Shown here one piece after another: positions 9,317-16,953 of a DNA stretch of 64,000 nt; the stretch's first letter is position 1, and every line of letters starts with the position of its first letter. The stretch is from Lentibacter algarum (GTDB lineage Bacteria; Pseudomonadota; Alphaproteobacteria; Rhodobacterales; Rhodobacteraceae): the NCBI RefSeq assembly GCF_018860975.1, contig NZ_JAHKQI010000005.1, positions 124,001-188,000 on the forward strand. The letters are read 5' to 3'. The notes beneath the pieces are model-generated. The model had not been told where the DNA came from and did not search any database. It saw nothing but the letters and a program-made list of their open reading frames with translations. A program made the position numbers and the translations under genes.

Positions 9317-10068
9317 GGGCCCGCTACGACGCTTACGTTATTTGCTCGACGCCTCGTAGCGGCAGCACTTTGTTATGCAAACTGCTCGAAGCAACCGGCG
9401 TGGCCGGCGCAGCTGACTCGCATTTTCACGAACCCTCGATCAAGGCGTGGGCCGAGGACTACGGGCTTGAGCTTTGCGACTTTGCAACCGAACTTGATGC
9501 GCTCACGGCCATTGTTTCGGCGGCGAAAAGACGCGGTAGCAGTGCCAATGGTATGTTCGGGCTGAGGATGCAGCGCGGTAGCTTTGCATACTTTATAGAG
9601 CAATTGTCGCGGATGTTCCCCGCCGGAAAAACAGAGGCCGAGCGCATTGAAAGCGCCTTTGGGAAGACCTGCTATGTTCACCTCACCCGTGAGAACAAAC
9701 TTGATCAGGCAATATCGCGGGTAATGGCCGAGCAAACGGGGCTGTGGCACCGCGCGGCTGACGGGCGTGAGCTTGAGCGCCTCTCGGCCCCTCGTGAGCC
9801 ACAGTATAACGCAGCCGAAATCGAGCGACACCTACGGGAATTGCAGGCTTATGACGCGCAATGGGCGCAGTGGCTTGCGCAGGAAAACTTGCAACCCGTT
9901 GCGATAACCTACGAGGCGCTCGCAGCTGACCCTGTCGCTGAGGTGTCACGGTTGTTAAACGCGCTCGGGCTCGACGGGTCTCTTGCAGAAGAACTCACGC
10001 CTCCAACAGCCAAGCTTGCCGATTCAACAAGCCAAGTCTGGGCCGAACGCTTCGAGCGCAAACGTTGA
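9313..10068 (+). CDS. Sulfotransferase, Stf0-like
   Basis: 251 residues, GTG start overlapping the cupin stop. The N terminus carries the PAPS 5'-phosphosulfate loop in YVICSTPRSGSTLLCKLL and the family segment HFHEPSIKAW. A middle segment, LTRENKLDQAISRVMAEQTGLWH, corresponds to the 3'-phosphate region of Stf0-like enzymes. Members transfer sulfate from PAPS to sugar or other hydroxyl acceptors in the cytoplasm. It ends the GST-cupin-sulfotransferase operon. The acceptor is unknown. The stop lies 7 bases before the tRNA fragment at the left end of the genomic island. Confidence 0.85.
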   Translation: MRARYDAYVICSTPRSGSTLLCKLLEATGVAGAADSHFHEPSIKAWAEDYGLELCDFATELDALTAIVSAAKRRGSSANGMFGLRMQRGSFAYFIEQLSRMFPAGKTEAERIESAFGKTCYVHLTRENKLDQAISRVMAEQTGLWHRAADGRELERLSAPREPQYNAAEIERHLRELQAYDAQWAQWLAQENLQPVAITYEALAADPVAEVSRLLNALGLDGSLAEELTPPTAKLADSTSQVWAERFERKR

Positions 10069-10075
10069 ATGTAAC

Positions 10076-10122
10076 TGGCGACCCCGGCAGGATTCGAACC
10101 TGCAACCTGCCCCTTAGGAGGG
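10076..10122 (-). repeat. Distal attachment site: 47-bp copy of the tRNA-Arg 3' part
   Basis: The stretch is identical over 47 bp to 24067-24113 and covers the CCA end, acceptor 3' strand, T arm and part of the anticodon arm of tRNA-Arg(CCT) on the minus strand. Beyond base 10122 the sequence leaves the tRNA, so it is not a functional tRNA gene. This is the expected scar of tRNA-targeted integration. Confidence 0.93.
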
Positions 10123-10136
10123 ATGCGTTCATGGCG

Positions 10137-11231
10137 CTATTCCTTTTGTGATTTCTTACTGTTGGGTGTTTGTACAGCCTCATCCTGTACGTGGTTTGTA
10201 CGAAAACGGGCCCTGATGTCGGCCTCATCCGTCTCTGCGTGGGCATAAATCCGCATGGGCAAATTTGGGTCTGACCAGCGGCCAGCCTTGGCTGCGGTGA
10301 CCGGGTCTACGCCTTGGCGCACGACCAGCTCAGTGAAGAACCCATGCCGCCCGGCGGGATGCGCTGACAGGTACGGAATGCCCGCGCGTTTACAGATCGT
10401 CTTCCAGCGCGTGTTGTAACCGGTGGAGCTGCCATAGCCAAAAACGCGCGGTTTCATGAACTTGCCGGTCTTGCGGTTCTTGGGCCGCTTCGGTGGCAGG
10501 GCCAGCAACTCATTCATCATCTGAGGCGAGACGGTTATCCAGCTTTCCGGATGACCTTTCTGCGCCTTCACCCTGACCTTGTTCTCTAAAGGTCGCAGAT
10601 CGTCAGGCTCAATCGAGACAGCCTGGTCGATCCACGCTGCCGTCTCGAACATGAACCGCACCAGTGCCGCGTTGTACGGATCAGCGGCTCGGCAGAAGGC
10701 TTCGATCCATTCCTTGTCGGCGGGCTTGCGTTCGACGCGGCTGTTCTTCCCGCGACGCTTGTCCTGCGCGATCCGCTCAAACTTGTCATAGGGCTTCACC
10801 CGGATCAGAGGCGTGCCTTCCAGTTCGTGTGCGTTGTTAATCACCGCACTCGCTGGCGTCACGATCTCGCGCCACCAAGTATCGGTTGACGCTTTGGGTT
10901 TTAGCTTAGGCCCAAGGCTCTTCAATAGCGCACCAGAAATCGCGCCTAGCGACAGGTCGCCGATTGCTTCGACAATCGGGATCAACTGCTTCGCCGCTTT
11001 GGGGGACGCGTTGTAGAGCATAATGGCATCGGAGAACGTCTTGCTTGGTTCGTCGCCCACGACATAGCGGCGGATTTGCCGTTCGGTCTCATGGTTTATC
11101 CAGTCCTGTGCGCCCTCTTCTGTAGATGCCTTAGTGCTTCGCCGGTATGGGCCGGCGATTGGCCTGCCGTTGTATTCAATCCACCCCTTGGCCCAGTAGA
11201 CACGGCCCCTCTTGTAAATTTGGAGCGGCAT
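10137..11231 (-). CDS. int: Site-specific tyrosine recombinase (element integrase) with substituted catalytic Arg
   Basis: 364 residues. The N-terminal half is an AP2/SAM-like arm-binding region. The catalytic half shows the box II-like AGRHGFFTELVVRQGVDP, then AGRWSD and the nucleophile segment MRIYAHAETDE with the presumed Tyr. In the first catalytic box, where ETxARIxxAV is expected, the protein reads ETAAWIDQAV, so residue 200 is Trp (codon at 10632-10634); CGG to TGG is one transition. The catalytic Arg I is essential in the family, so activity is doubtful. The gene reads towards the left attachment site 14 bases away, and its start overlaps the HTH gene upstream by 136 bp. Confidence 0.9.
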   Translation of the reverse strand: MPLQIYKRGRVYWAKGWIEYNGRPIAGPYRRSTKASTEEGAQDWINHETERQIRRYVVGDEPSKTFSDAIMLYNASPKAAKQLIPIVEAIGDLSLGAISGALLKSLGPKLKPKASTDTWWREIVTPASAVINNAHELEGTPLIRVKPYDKFERIAQDKRRGKNSRVERKPADKEWIEAFCRAADPYNAALVRFMFETAAWIDQAVSIEPDDLRPLENKVRVKAQKGHPESWITVSPQMMNELLALPPKRPKNRKTGKFMKPRVFGYGSSTGYNTRWKTICKRAGIPYLSAHPAGRHGFFTELVVRQGVDPVTAAKAGRWSDPNLPMRIYAHAETDEADIRARFRTNHVQDEAVQTPNSKKSQKE

Positions 11232-11443
11232 GACTGGCCTCCTTCAAAAATCGTATCAATCTGCGCGGGCGTGATGAGCATGGTCCGCCCAAGGCGATAA
11301 AATGCGCCCGTCTCATTGGCGCGCTCGCGCAAGGTGCGTTCCGAAATATCGATCCCCATCCCGGCCATAACTTCGACCCACTGCGCGGGCGTTTTACCAA
11401 GCCCCAGGATCTGAGAGCTGTCTGAATAGTTGGTCTCTGCCAT
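11096..11443 (-). CDS. Small HTH DNA-binding protein, excisionase-like
   Basis: 115 residues from ATG 11443; a longer frame to 11548 has no better start. Residues 10-60 look like a winged-helix or MerR/AlpA-type recognition unit (WVEVMAGMGIDISERTLRERA then FYRLGRTMLITPAQID). The tail is basic and low in complexity. It overlaps the integrase start by 136 bp in another frame, an arrangement typical of recombination directionality factors encoded with an integrase. The likely role is DNA bending or regulation at the attachment sites. The C-terminal 40 residues lie in the overlap and may be poorly constrained. Confidence 0.6.
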   Translation of the reverse strand: MAETNYSDSSQILGLGKTPAQWVEVMAGMGIDISERTLRERANETGAFYRLGRTMLITPAQIDTIFEGGQSCRSKFTRGAVSTGPRGGLNTTAGQSPAHTGEALRHLQKRAHRTG

Positions 11444-11547
11444 TTCAGTCGTCCTTGTCCGCTTAAGTTGAATCGGCGACACGCATGGAATCGCTTGTTC
11501 TGCACCTTCTGACGTGGTCAGATGGGTCAAATCGTAAATATGCGTCA

Positions 11548-11572
11548 TTTTGTGCTATGTTTATACAAAATT
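11548..11572. promoter_or_regulatory. Inverted repeat, putative operator between integrase and XRE regulator
   Basis: Perfect 7-bp arms ATTTTGT and ACAAAAT separated by 11 bases lie in the 155-bp gap between the divergent HTH/integrase and XRE genes. Position and symmetry fit an operator for the XRE repressor at a bidirectional promoter. Not demonstrated. Confidence 0.45.
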
Positions 11573-11598
11573 GCGCACTCGTCAATTGGGAAACTTGC

Positions 11599-12021
11599 AT
11601 GGTGCGAGATGATGCTGAATTGTTTGCAGAGATTGGCGCTCGCCTAGCGATCTGTCGCAATGAGATAGGCATCTCGCAGGCTGCTATGGCTGAAGCCATT
11701 GGCGTGTCACATCGTGCCTATCACAGCTATGAAAAGGGCAAACGCGGCGTCCCGGTCGAGGCCCTCGTCAAGATGCAAAGCCGCTACGATATTGACGTCG
11801 CCTGGCTACTGCTCGGCACCAAATCCATTCGGGTTGGGCATGATTTCGATGCCCTCAAACACATCGAAAGCTCGCTGGATAAGCACCTCACCGACGAGGG
11901 CATAAAAGTCAAAAGCGAGAAGCGCGGGGCCATCGTGGCCCGTTGGTATCAATCGCATGTCGAAGGCCGTGAAGTGACGGATGACGACGTGCACACATGG
12001 ATCGAGTTGGTAAGGGAGTAA
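11599..12021 (+). CDS. XRE-family (Cro/CI-like) transcriptional regulator
   Basis: 140 residues from ATG 11599. The longer frame back to 11485 runs through the intergenic inverted repeat and is unlikely to be coding. Residues 10-70 form a classic five-helix HTH: LAICRNEIGISQAAMAEAIG then VSHRAYHSYEKGKRGVPVEAL, followed by YDIDVAWLLLGT, a segment common in phage and island repressors. The C-terminal half is helical with no peptidase signature, so control would be ligand- or protein-mediated. It is divergent from the integrase and probably represses element genes. A small membrane protein gene follows 4 bases after its stop. Confidence 0.88.
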   Translation: MVRDDAELFAEIGARLAICRNEIGISQAAMAEAIGVSHRAYHSYEKGKRGVPVEALVKMQSRYDIDVAWLLLGTKSIRVGHDFDALKHIESSLDKHLTDEGIKVKSEKRGAIVARWYQSHVEGREVTDDDVHTWIELVRE

Positions 12022-12025
12022 TCTG

Positions 12026-12322
12026 GTGAACAAGGTAAGCAAACGCTGGAACATGTTGCGGCACTCAGTCTTGGAGCGTACCCGCCGTGAGGTGATCGAA
12101 CCCTTTGGGCCGCTTTACATGATCTTCCTTGGAACCAGCGTCTTCTACCTGATTGGTTTGGGCCAACTATCGTTGGCACAACAGTCTGCCGAATACTCGG
12201 TTTCTGCTGCCATCCTGATTTTTGCGATCGCCGCAGCTGGCTTGGCGCTTCCATTTTTGACAGGTGCGGTACTGACCCTACGCGCGGCCGATCGAAAACT
12301 GGAACGTCTTCAACGCGGGTGA
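12026..12322 (+). CDS. Small two-helix membrane protein of unknown function
   Basis: 98 residues, GTG start with AGGGAG 7 bases upstream, inside the end of the XRE gene. A basic N-terminal stretch (WNMLRHSVLERTRREVIEPF) is followed by two hydrophobic helices, about residues 29-50 and 58-85, then a short basic tail. This predicts an inner-membrane protein with both ends cytoplasmic. I recognise no family. It sits between the regulator and the broken HNH nuclease gene (5 bases downstream), so the three are probably co-transcribed. A later ATG at 12050 is an alternative start. Confidence 0.6.
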   Translation: MNKVSKRWNMLRHSVLERTRREVIEPFGPLYMIFLGTSVFYLIGLGQLSLAQQSAEYSVSAAILIFAIAAAGLALPFLTGAVLTLRAADRKLERLQRG

Positions 12323-12326
12323 TCCG

Positions 12327-13226
12327 ATGGCCTTCGGTATCTTCATACATCGCAGCGACTCGATCTACGACGACATTCCCTCGGAGCGGTATCAGTTTCC
12401 AAAGCAATACCTCTCACGTGCCCAGCAGTGCGAAGGGGATTGAATCGTCTACCTGGAGCCAAGCAAAGTCAAAGAGACCAAAGGGTACTTTGCTGTCGCC
12501 AAGGTTCAGGAAATCATTCCAGATCCAAGGAAGCCAGACATGTTCTTGGCGGTTATAGAGCCAGGAACGTATCTTGACTTCGGCGACCCAGTTTCATTCC
12601 GAGATGAGAATTCAATCATCGAAAGCGGATTGCTGAACGATCAAGGCAAGATTTCCGGGCGAGCGCAAGCAGCGGTCAGAACCCTTTCCGCTGAAGACTT
12701 TGCTCGAATTATTGAACTTGGCCTTGGACGGGATGAGGACATCTTGCCGCGCGTGGGCGACACGATGCAGATGCCAGGGTTTCAAGATGCTCAAACACCT
12801 TTCCAACACATACCCGCTCGAGAACGTGTCAACCAGCTGACCAACCGCGCGGTTCGCGACCGAAACTTCAGGAAGAATGTCCTGCGCGCCTACGGCGAAC
12901 GCTGCGCCATCACTGGATTACGTCTGATCAATGGCGGTGGTCGTGCTGAAGTGGAAGCCGCTCATATCAGACCCGTAGAGCATGACGGCCCTGACATCGT
13001 GAGCAATGGGCTCGCGCTCTCCGGAACTGCGCATTGGATGTTTGATCGCGGCCTCGTTGGGTTAGCAGACGACCTGACTATTTTGGTTTCCCGTCAGAGC
13101 AACGATATCGAAGCTGTGACATCGATGATTAACTCGTCCGGCAATATCTTGGTGCCGGACCGCCTCGCTAACCGGCCAAGGGCGGAATTTGTGACTTGGC
13201 ACAGGGAGAATTGTTTCAAGCAGTAA
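12327..13226 (+). pseudogene. HNH endonuclease interrupted by an in-frame TGA
   Basis: Reading from ATG 12327, 38 codons (MAFGIFIHRSDS onward) lead to CEGD, then TGA at 12441-12443, and the same frame continues without another stop for 260 codons to 13226. The next residues, IVYLEP, make TGG the likely ancestral codon (GDWIVYxEP). The C-terminal half carries an HNH core: YGERCAITGLRL, VEAAHIRPVEHDGPDIVSNGLALS, and FDRGLVGL. Such proteins occur as solitary restriction-like nucleases in islands. A shorter product from an internal start (for example ATG 12540, 228 residues) would keep the HNH core but lose the N-terminal domain. Single-base decay is the simplest reading. Confidence 0.8.
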
Positions 13227-13258
13227 AGGATCTCTGATTTCGGGTTTTTGCATACAGA

Positions 13259-13860
13259 TCATAGGTGGGGCCTCGCGTTTGCCAGATGACCCTCGTTACG
13301 AAGATGCCTGGTCATCTGCCGACCTCCAAAGAACGGCGTTTCCAAAAGCTGGTCGTCGATCTGGCGGGTCAGGTTCATCGCCGTCTTGCCGTTTGGCGTG
13401 TAGGAGAACGATGACCGCGAGATTGACAACAGATGACACTGTTTGCGAATCGACAGGTCGGTGTTGGCTGGTTCAACCATCTTCCGCCTCGCTTGCCGAT
13501 CCATGGTTTGAGCTTTCGTGACAAAAATCCTCGGCGACGGCAACTTCACGATCTTAGCGTGCAGCTCTTTGAGCTGTTCTTCGTCAATCTTCGGGGCTTT
13601 CTTATCAACGCGCTCAAACACACCAGAAGCGCATTCAAGTAGCACCCACTTCCAACTGAGACTAATCATCGGGTGAACGCTAAACCGGCCCGCCAGCTCG
13701 GCCACGAGATGCTTACCCTTCAGCGCTTCAAGCGCCACCTTTGCCTTGAATTCGGGCGAATAATTCTTCCGTTTCGACATCTCTGACCTCCTTCTCGTCG
13801 AAGACCAGCAAACAGCAAATCGTAGCCTACCTCAGTTTACGAAATTCAGGGGGTAGCTCA
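13259..13860 (-). mobile_element. IS3-family insertion sequence remnant (5' half: OrfA plus start of OrfB)
   Basis: A 173-codon frame from ATG 13780 begins with an IS3 OrfA (MSKRKNYSPEFKAKVALEAL, VFERVDKKAPKIDEEQLKEL) and passes in the same frame into OrfB-like sequence (ANTDLSIRKQCHLLSISRSS, FFGGRQMTRHLRNEGH), then breaks off near 13270 and stops at 13259. Normally OrfA and OrfB are in different frames, so small indels have merged them. The element end upstream of OrfA is visible at about 13832-13860 on the minus strand, starting TGAGCTACCCCCTGAATT. The DDE catalytic core is missing, so this copy is dead. Confidence 0.8.
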
Positions 13861-13980
13861 AACAAAGTAAGGTTGGGGCGACAAGACACTCAACTTCGTA
13901 GAATTTTTCAGATCCCCTAGGTTTTCGAAGACGCCCCGCGTTCGGCACCTTGATACTTTGAGGCAGAAGTACGGCTAAAA

Positions 13981-14019
13981 TTAGACATTTTTAGATTTTT
14001 GGGTTGCTTTTAGACATTT
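13981..14019 (+). repeat. Direct repeats TTAGACATTT upstream of the envelope operon
   Basis: TTAGACATTT occurs at 13981-13990 and 14010-14019, with a related TTAGATTTTT at 13991-14000, in an AT-rich stretch about 40 bases before the first start codon of the five-gene operon. Spacing of 29 bp suggests binding sites on similar helix faces for a regulator. Nothing else gene-like is seen between 13861 and 14057. Confidence 0.4.
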
Positions 14020-14057
14020 ATTAAGCATTATGAATGGCATTGAGGGAGGTGCTGCGG

Positions 14058-14117
14058 ATGAAAAATGCCAAAAATAACTCGGCCCGCGGCAACAGCGCCC
14101 CCTCTAAGCGGCGGTGA
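14058..14117 (+). CDS. Possible 19-residue leader peptide
   Basis: ATG 14058 is preceded by GGGAGG at 8 bases, the best ribosome binding site in this stretch, and opens a 19-codon basic frame (MKNAKNNSARGNSAPSKRR) ending in TGA. It overlaps another frame starting at 14065 that is open into the next gene. It may be a translated leader, or the true N terminus of the next protein separated from it by a frameshift. Evidence is limited to the site and composition. Confidence 0.3.
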   Translation: MKNAKNNSARGNSAPSKRR

Positions 14118-14205
14118 GCAGCTCGAACCGATAAGCTCTACCCACCAGCCAACCAAAGAAGAAACGGAAGAGCGTACAGAACCTCTTTCAGAAAGGAACA
14201 CGCCA

Positions 14206-14505
14206 ATGCAAACGCCCAAACAACCGCGTCCCGGATCTTCGGTTCCCACTGCTCCGGGCAGCACGCCCCAACCGACCACTCAAACGACGCCAATGGAACA
14301 TAAGGCCCGCGTCCACATGGCGCTGATCACGGGAGCACGTCAGAACCTGGACCTGTCTGCCGCAGCCCGGGCGCTGAAAGATCTGCCCAAGCGCCAGCTG
14401 GACGCCCAGGTCGCGGAGACAAAGGCCCAGACCCGCCGTCTGCTGGTGGCAAACCATCAGCTGATGAACCCCAAGTCACCCACATCTTTGGACAAAAAGG
14501 ATTAA
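14206..14505 (+). CDS. Small proline/glutamine-rich protein of unknown function (first gene of envelope operon)
   Basis: 99 residues from ATG 14206, which has GAAAGGA about 8 bases upstream. The frame is open back to 14065, so a 146-residue form is possible. The first 35 residues are rich in Pro, Thr and Gln and probably unstructured. The rest is helical: ARVHMALITGARQNLDLSAA then LPKRQLDAQVAETKAQTRRL. There is no signal peptide and no membrane helix. I recognise no family. It ends 4 bases before the membrane protein gene, so co-expression is very likely. It may be a cytoplasmic partner of that protein's C-terminal domain. Confidence 0.55.
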   Translation: MQTPKQPRPGSSVPTAPGSTPQPTTQTTPMEHKARVHMALITGARQNLDLSAAARALKDLPKRQLDAQVAETKAQTRRLLVANHQLMNPKSPTSLDKKD

Positions 14506-14509
14506 CTCA

Positions 14510-15496
14510 ATGGACTTCCAAACATACTCGACAGGCGCCAACGAGGAAGCCTCCACCATGGTGGCCGTTGGCGGAAAGCTGATGATGTTCGTCGGGCTTT
14601 TGATCATCGGTATCGTCCTGACCAGCCCAGCTCTGCTTGAATGGGTCTATGCCCACGAGACCATGCTGCACCTTCAGCGCGATCCCCGTGATGGCACAGT
14701 GACGCCCGCCGAAGAGTGGATTGCCCTCGTCGGTGCCAGCGCATTCGTCGTGGTCAGCATCGCGTGGTTTCACTACCCGCTCAGCCGGATGCATGGGCTG
14801 ACCCGTGGCTTTGGGGTGCTGCTGTTCGCGCTCGGGCTGATTATCATCGTAACCTTTGCCCAAGCGGCTTTGGTCGCATTGAACAGCCTGCCGCGCACAG
14901 GATCTACAGGTCCGAATGCTGGGGCGACAGGATCCTTGCGCGATTTCATCATAGGTACATCCACGATTATGCGCTCTGTCTTTCTGGTTCTTGCTGCCAT
15001 CACCGCTGCCTTCGGCGTTAGCGTTGTCTTGCGAGCGGTCAATGGCATCTGGACGTCGCTGCGCCTGCTGCGCCATGGCAACCGCCTGTCGGCCAACACA
15101 ATTGAGTTGGCCCGTCTAGACGACACAGAGTTGCTCGACGAACAGGACCTGGCCGAAAAGAACGAGGATAAATTTGTTCACTCTGTTTCTTCCCGCATCC
15201 GGAGCGAAACCCAAGGCTTGGTCCGGTACAGCACTGGCATTGCCGCCAACACCGCCACAGCAATCATCGCGCAAGAGATGAAGGCCTTTGGCCCAGCAGG
15301 TGAAAAGGACAACGATATCGAGAAGATCGCTGAGGCTGCCGTCGCGCCGCTTCGCATCGATCTGAGTCTTCTTCCGGCGCGCTTCGATGCTTTGGCCGAA
15401 GAAGCCCAATACGAGCTTACCGCTCATATCGAGTATCTGACCAATCTCGCAGACGTGGACCGTATTCGCAACGACCTGCGCGCCGCGACATCCTAG
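14510..15496 (+). CDS. Four-helix inner-membrane protein of unknown function
   Basis: 328 residues. Four hydrophobic segments are seen at about 24-47 (MMFVGLLIIGIVLTSPALL), 68-90, 98-124 (FGVLLFALGLIIIVTFAQAA) and 155-177. A soluble, probably cytoplasmic, helical domain of about 150 residues follows, rich in acidic residues (LARLDDTELLDEQDLAEKNE) and with a coiled-coil-like end. No known domain was recognised. It is the second gene of an intact five-gene operon with two exported proteins, a membrane protease and an OmpA-like protein, so it may be the inner-membrane core of an envelope-spanning assembly. Function is unknown. Confidence 0.7.
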   Translation: MDFQTYSTGANEEASTMVAVGGKLMMFVGLLIIGIVLTSPALLEWVYAHETMLHLQRDPRDGTVTPAEEWIALVGASAFVVVSIAWFHYPLSRMHGLTRGFGVLLFALGLIIIVTFAQAALVALNSLPRTGSTGPNAGATGSLRDFIIGTSTIMRSVFLVLAAITAAFGVSVVLRAVNGIWTSLRLLRHGNRLSANTIELARLDDTELLDEQDLAEKNEDKFVHSVSSRIRSETQGLVRYSTGIAANTATAIIAQEMKAFGPAGEKDNDIEKIAEAAVAPLRIDLSLLPARFDALAEEAQYELTAHIEYLTNLADVDRIRNDLRAATS

Positions 15497-15516
15497 TAGC
15501 CTAGAGGAGCCAAACT

Positions 15517-16170
15517 ATGCGTATCATCACTTCTGCCGCCCTCGCCCTTGGCGTGACCCTTGCTTCGGCACACAATACGGCCCAAGCCCAAGAGCGCCCC
15601 AAGCATATCCACGTCGTTTATGACCTGTCACAGGCAGGTCTGCGCGATCCCAGTGTTATTGCCCACCTGGGCGGCGTCACACAAGAAATTACTTCGGAGA
15701 TTAATCCCGGATTTGGAGATCAGGTGCACCACAGCTCTTTCGGGGGCACGCTTGCGGAAAACTTGGGCGCGACTGATTTTAATGCGTCGTTCACCTTCGC
15801 ATATTCCGGTGCCGACCCGCGTGACATGGCCAACGGGATTGCGCAGCGCCTGCAACTTTTGCCATCCACAGCGGCGCAATCTGGGCAAGGTTCGCTGCAA
15901 CAATTGCTGTCTGATCTGGACCTTGATTGCAGCGCAGAGAACTACGTTATTGCCTACCTCAACGGCACCGAGGGGCTCAGCTTTGACGGATCACGCGCGG
16001 ACTATATCGGTCTGCCCACCTCCCCATTGTGTGGGAGCTTTCACTTCGTGGGCTGGTGGATGACCCAAGAACCCGAATGGGCTTGGCCCGGTGTGCGCAA
16101 ACAAGTCGAAGAGATCACGCGAGACGTCCTGATATCTTTGGGGGCTGAGAATGTTACGTTCCATCGCTAG
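15517..16170 (+). CDS. Exported periplasmic protein of unknown function, possibly VWA-like
   Basis: 217 residues with a clear signal peptide (MRIITSAALALGVTLASAHN, likely cleavage after TAQA near residue 24). The mature protein opens with HIHVVYDLSQAGLRDPSV, which resembles the first strand and metal-site loop of von Willebrand A folds, but the DxSxS motif is incomplete. Two cysteines (in LDLDCSAEN and SPLCGSF) could form a disulfide. AGGAG precedes the start by about 9 bases. Its end overlaps the protease gene by 20 bp. Secretion, gene order and coupling suggest a periplasmic part of the five-gene system. Confidence 0.65.
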   Translation: MRIITSAALALGVTLASAHNTAQAQERPKHIHVVYDLSQAGLRDPSVIAHLGGVTQEITSEINPGFGDQVHHSSFGGTLAENLGATDFNASFTFAYSGADPRDMANGIAQRLQLLPSTAAQSGQGSLQQLLSDLDLDCSAENYVIAYLNGTEGLSFDGSRADYIGLPTSPLCGSFHFVGWWMTQEPEWAWPGVRKQVEEITRDVLISLGAENVTFHR

Positions 16171-16942
16171 TCGTAGCTGGCCGGAGGGGGCCTTCCCCCG
16201 CCGGCTGCCACCCTTGGGCTTTTGGCGACACGATATGCCCGTCGGGGCACAGATGGCCCTTGCCGTCGCCCTCGCCACAGCCTGTGTTGCAATTTCAGTG
16301 ATTGCCCTCCCTCTGGCGTCATTTGATGCGGCCCAACGGGCAACAACATTCTACCATGAAGCGAGCCACGCTACGGTTTCCTATCTCTTCAATGGAGATT
16401 GGCTGCCGATACACCTGCACGGCGAGGGGGGTGGGCACGCAATGGTCCTGCCTATGGGATCTGCCTCACGTATTGTGATCGCCTTGGCCGGAATGATTGG
16501 CCCCGCGATCCTTGCGGCAGCCCTTCTGGGCTTTGGACTGACACGGGTGCTGACCTCCACGCTTCTGGGCGCTGTTGGGGGCAGCACAGCCATAGTGACC
16601 TTCTTTCTGACCACTGCGCCTGGCAGCGCTGTTGTTATGTTGTATTCGCTGGCGGCAGCAATGATCCTGTTGGCGCTGCTGCCACCGGGTGGGCTGATCA
16701 AATCCGCGGGGTGTCTGTTCTTAGGCGCGTGGCTTACCTGGGGTGTCTTCAACGGCATAAGCTATGCCGATGTTGAGTGGATCGACCCGCAACAGACCCA
16801 ACCGTCCGACGCCAAAATTGTTGCCCTGGAACTTGGGTACGGCGACCTAGGCGATGTCCCCGACATGATCAAGCTCTTGACCGGCTGCTTTTATTTCCTT
16901 TCTGCGTTCCTCACACTTGCGTGGTGGATGCGGCATCGTTGA
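16151..16942 (+). CDS. Polytopic membrane protein with HExxH motif, M50-like metalloprotease candidate
   Basis: 263 residues; the 5' end overlaps the preceding gene by 20 bp. A basic N terminus leads into about six hydrophobic segments. At about residue 72 the sequence FYHEASHATVSYL holds an HExxH zinc motif at the start of a helix region, as in M50/M50B intramembrane or membrane-bound peptidases. A clear NPDG partner motif is not seen, though a late DLGDVPD acidic stretch exists, so catalysis is unproven. It might process the exported or OmpA-like neighbour. The OmpA-like gene start follows its TGA closely. ATG 16235 is a possible shorter start. Confidence 0.65.
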   Translation: MLRSIASRSWPEGAFPRRLPPLGFWRHDMPVGAQMALAVALATACVAISVIALPLASFDAAQRATTFYHEASHATVSYLFNGDWLPIHLHGEGGGHAMVLPMGSASRIVIALAGMIGPAILAAALLGFGLTRVLTSTLLGAVGGSTAIVTFFLTTAPGSAVVMLYSLAAAMILLALLPPGGLIKSAGCLFLGAWLTWGVFNGISYADVEWIDPQQTQPSDAKIVALELGYGDLGDVPDMIKLLTGCFYFLSAFLTLAWWMRHR

Positions 16943-16953
16943 TGGAGATTCCC

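Noticed and set aside
10076-10122. A second functional tRNA-Arg gene
   Set aside because: Only the 3' 47 bases match; the 5' acceptor strand and D arm are absent.
12441-12443. TGA as a selenocysteine codon
   Set aside because: Context points to Trp, no hairpin typical of a selenocysteine element was seen, and no selenoprotein family has this architecture.
12319-12558. Open frame of 79 codons overlapping the start of the HNH gene
   Set aside because: The real coding sense in this stretch is the frame from 12327 that continues past the TGA into the HNH domain; the 79-codon frame has no family sense.
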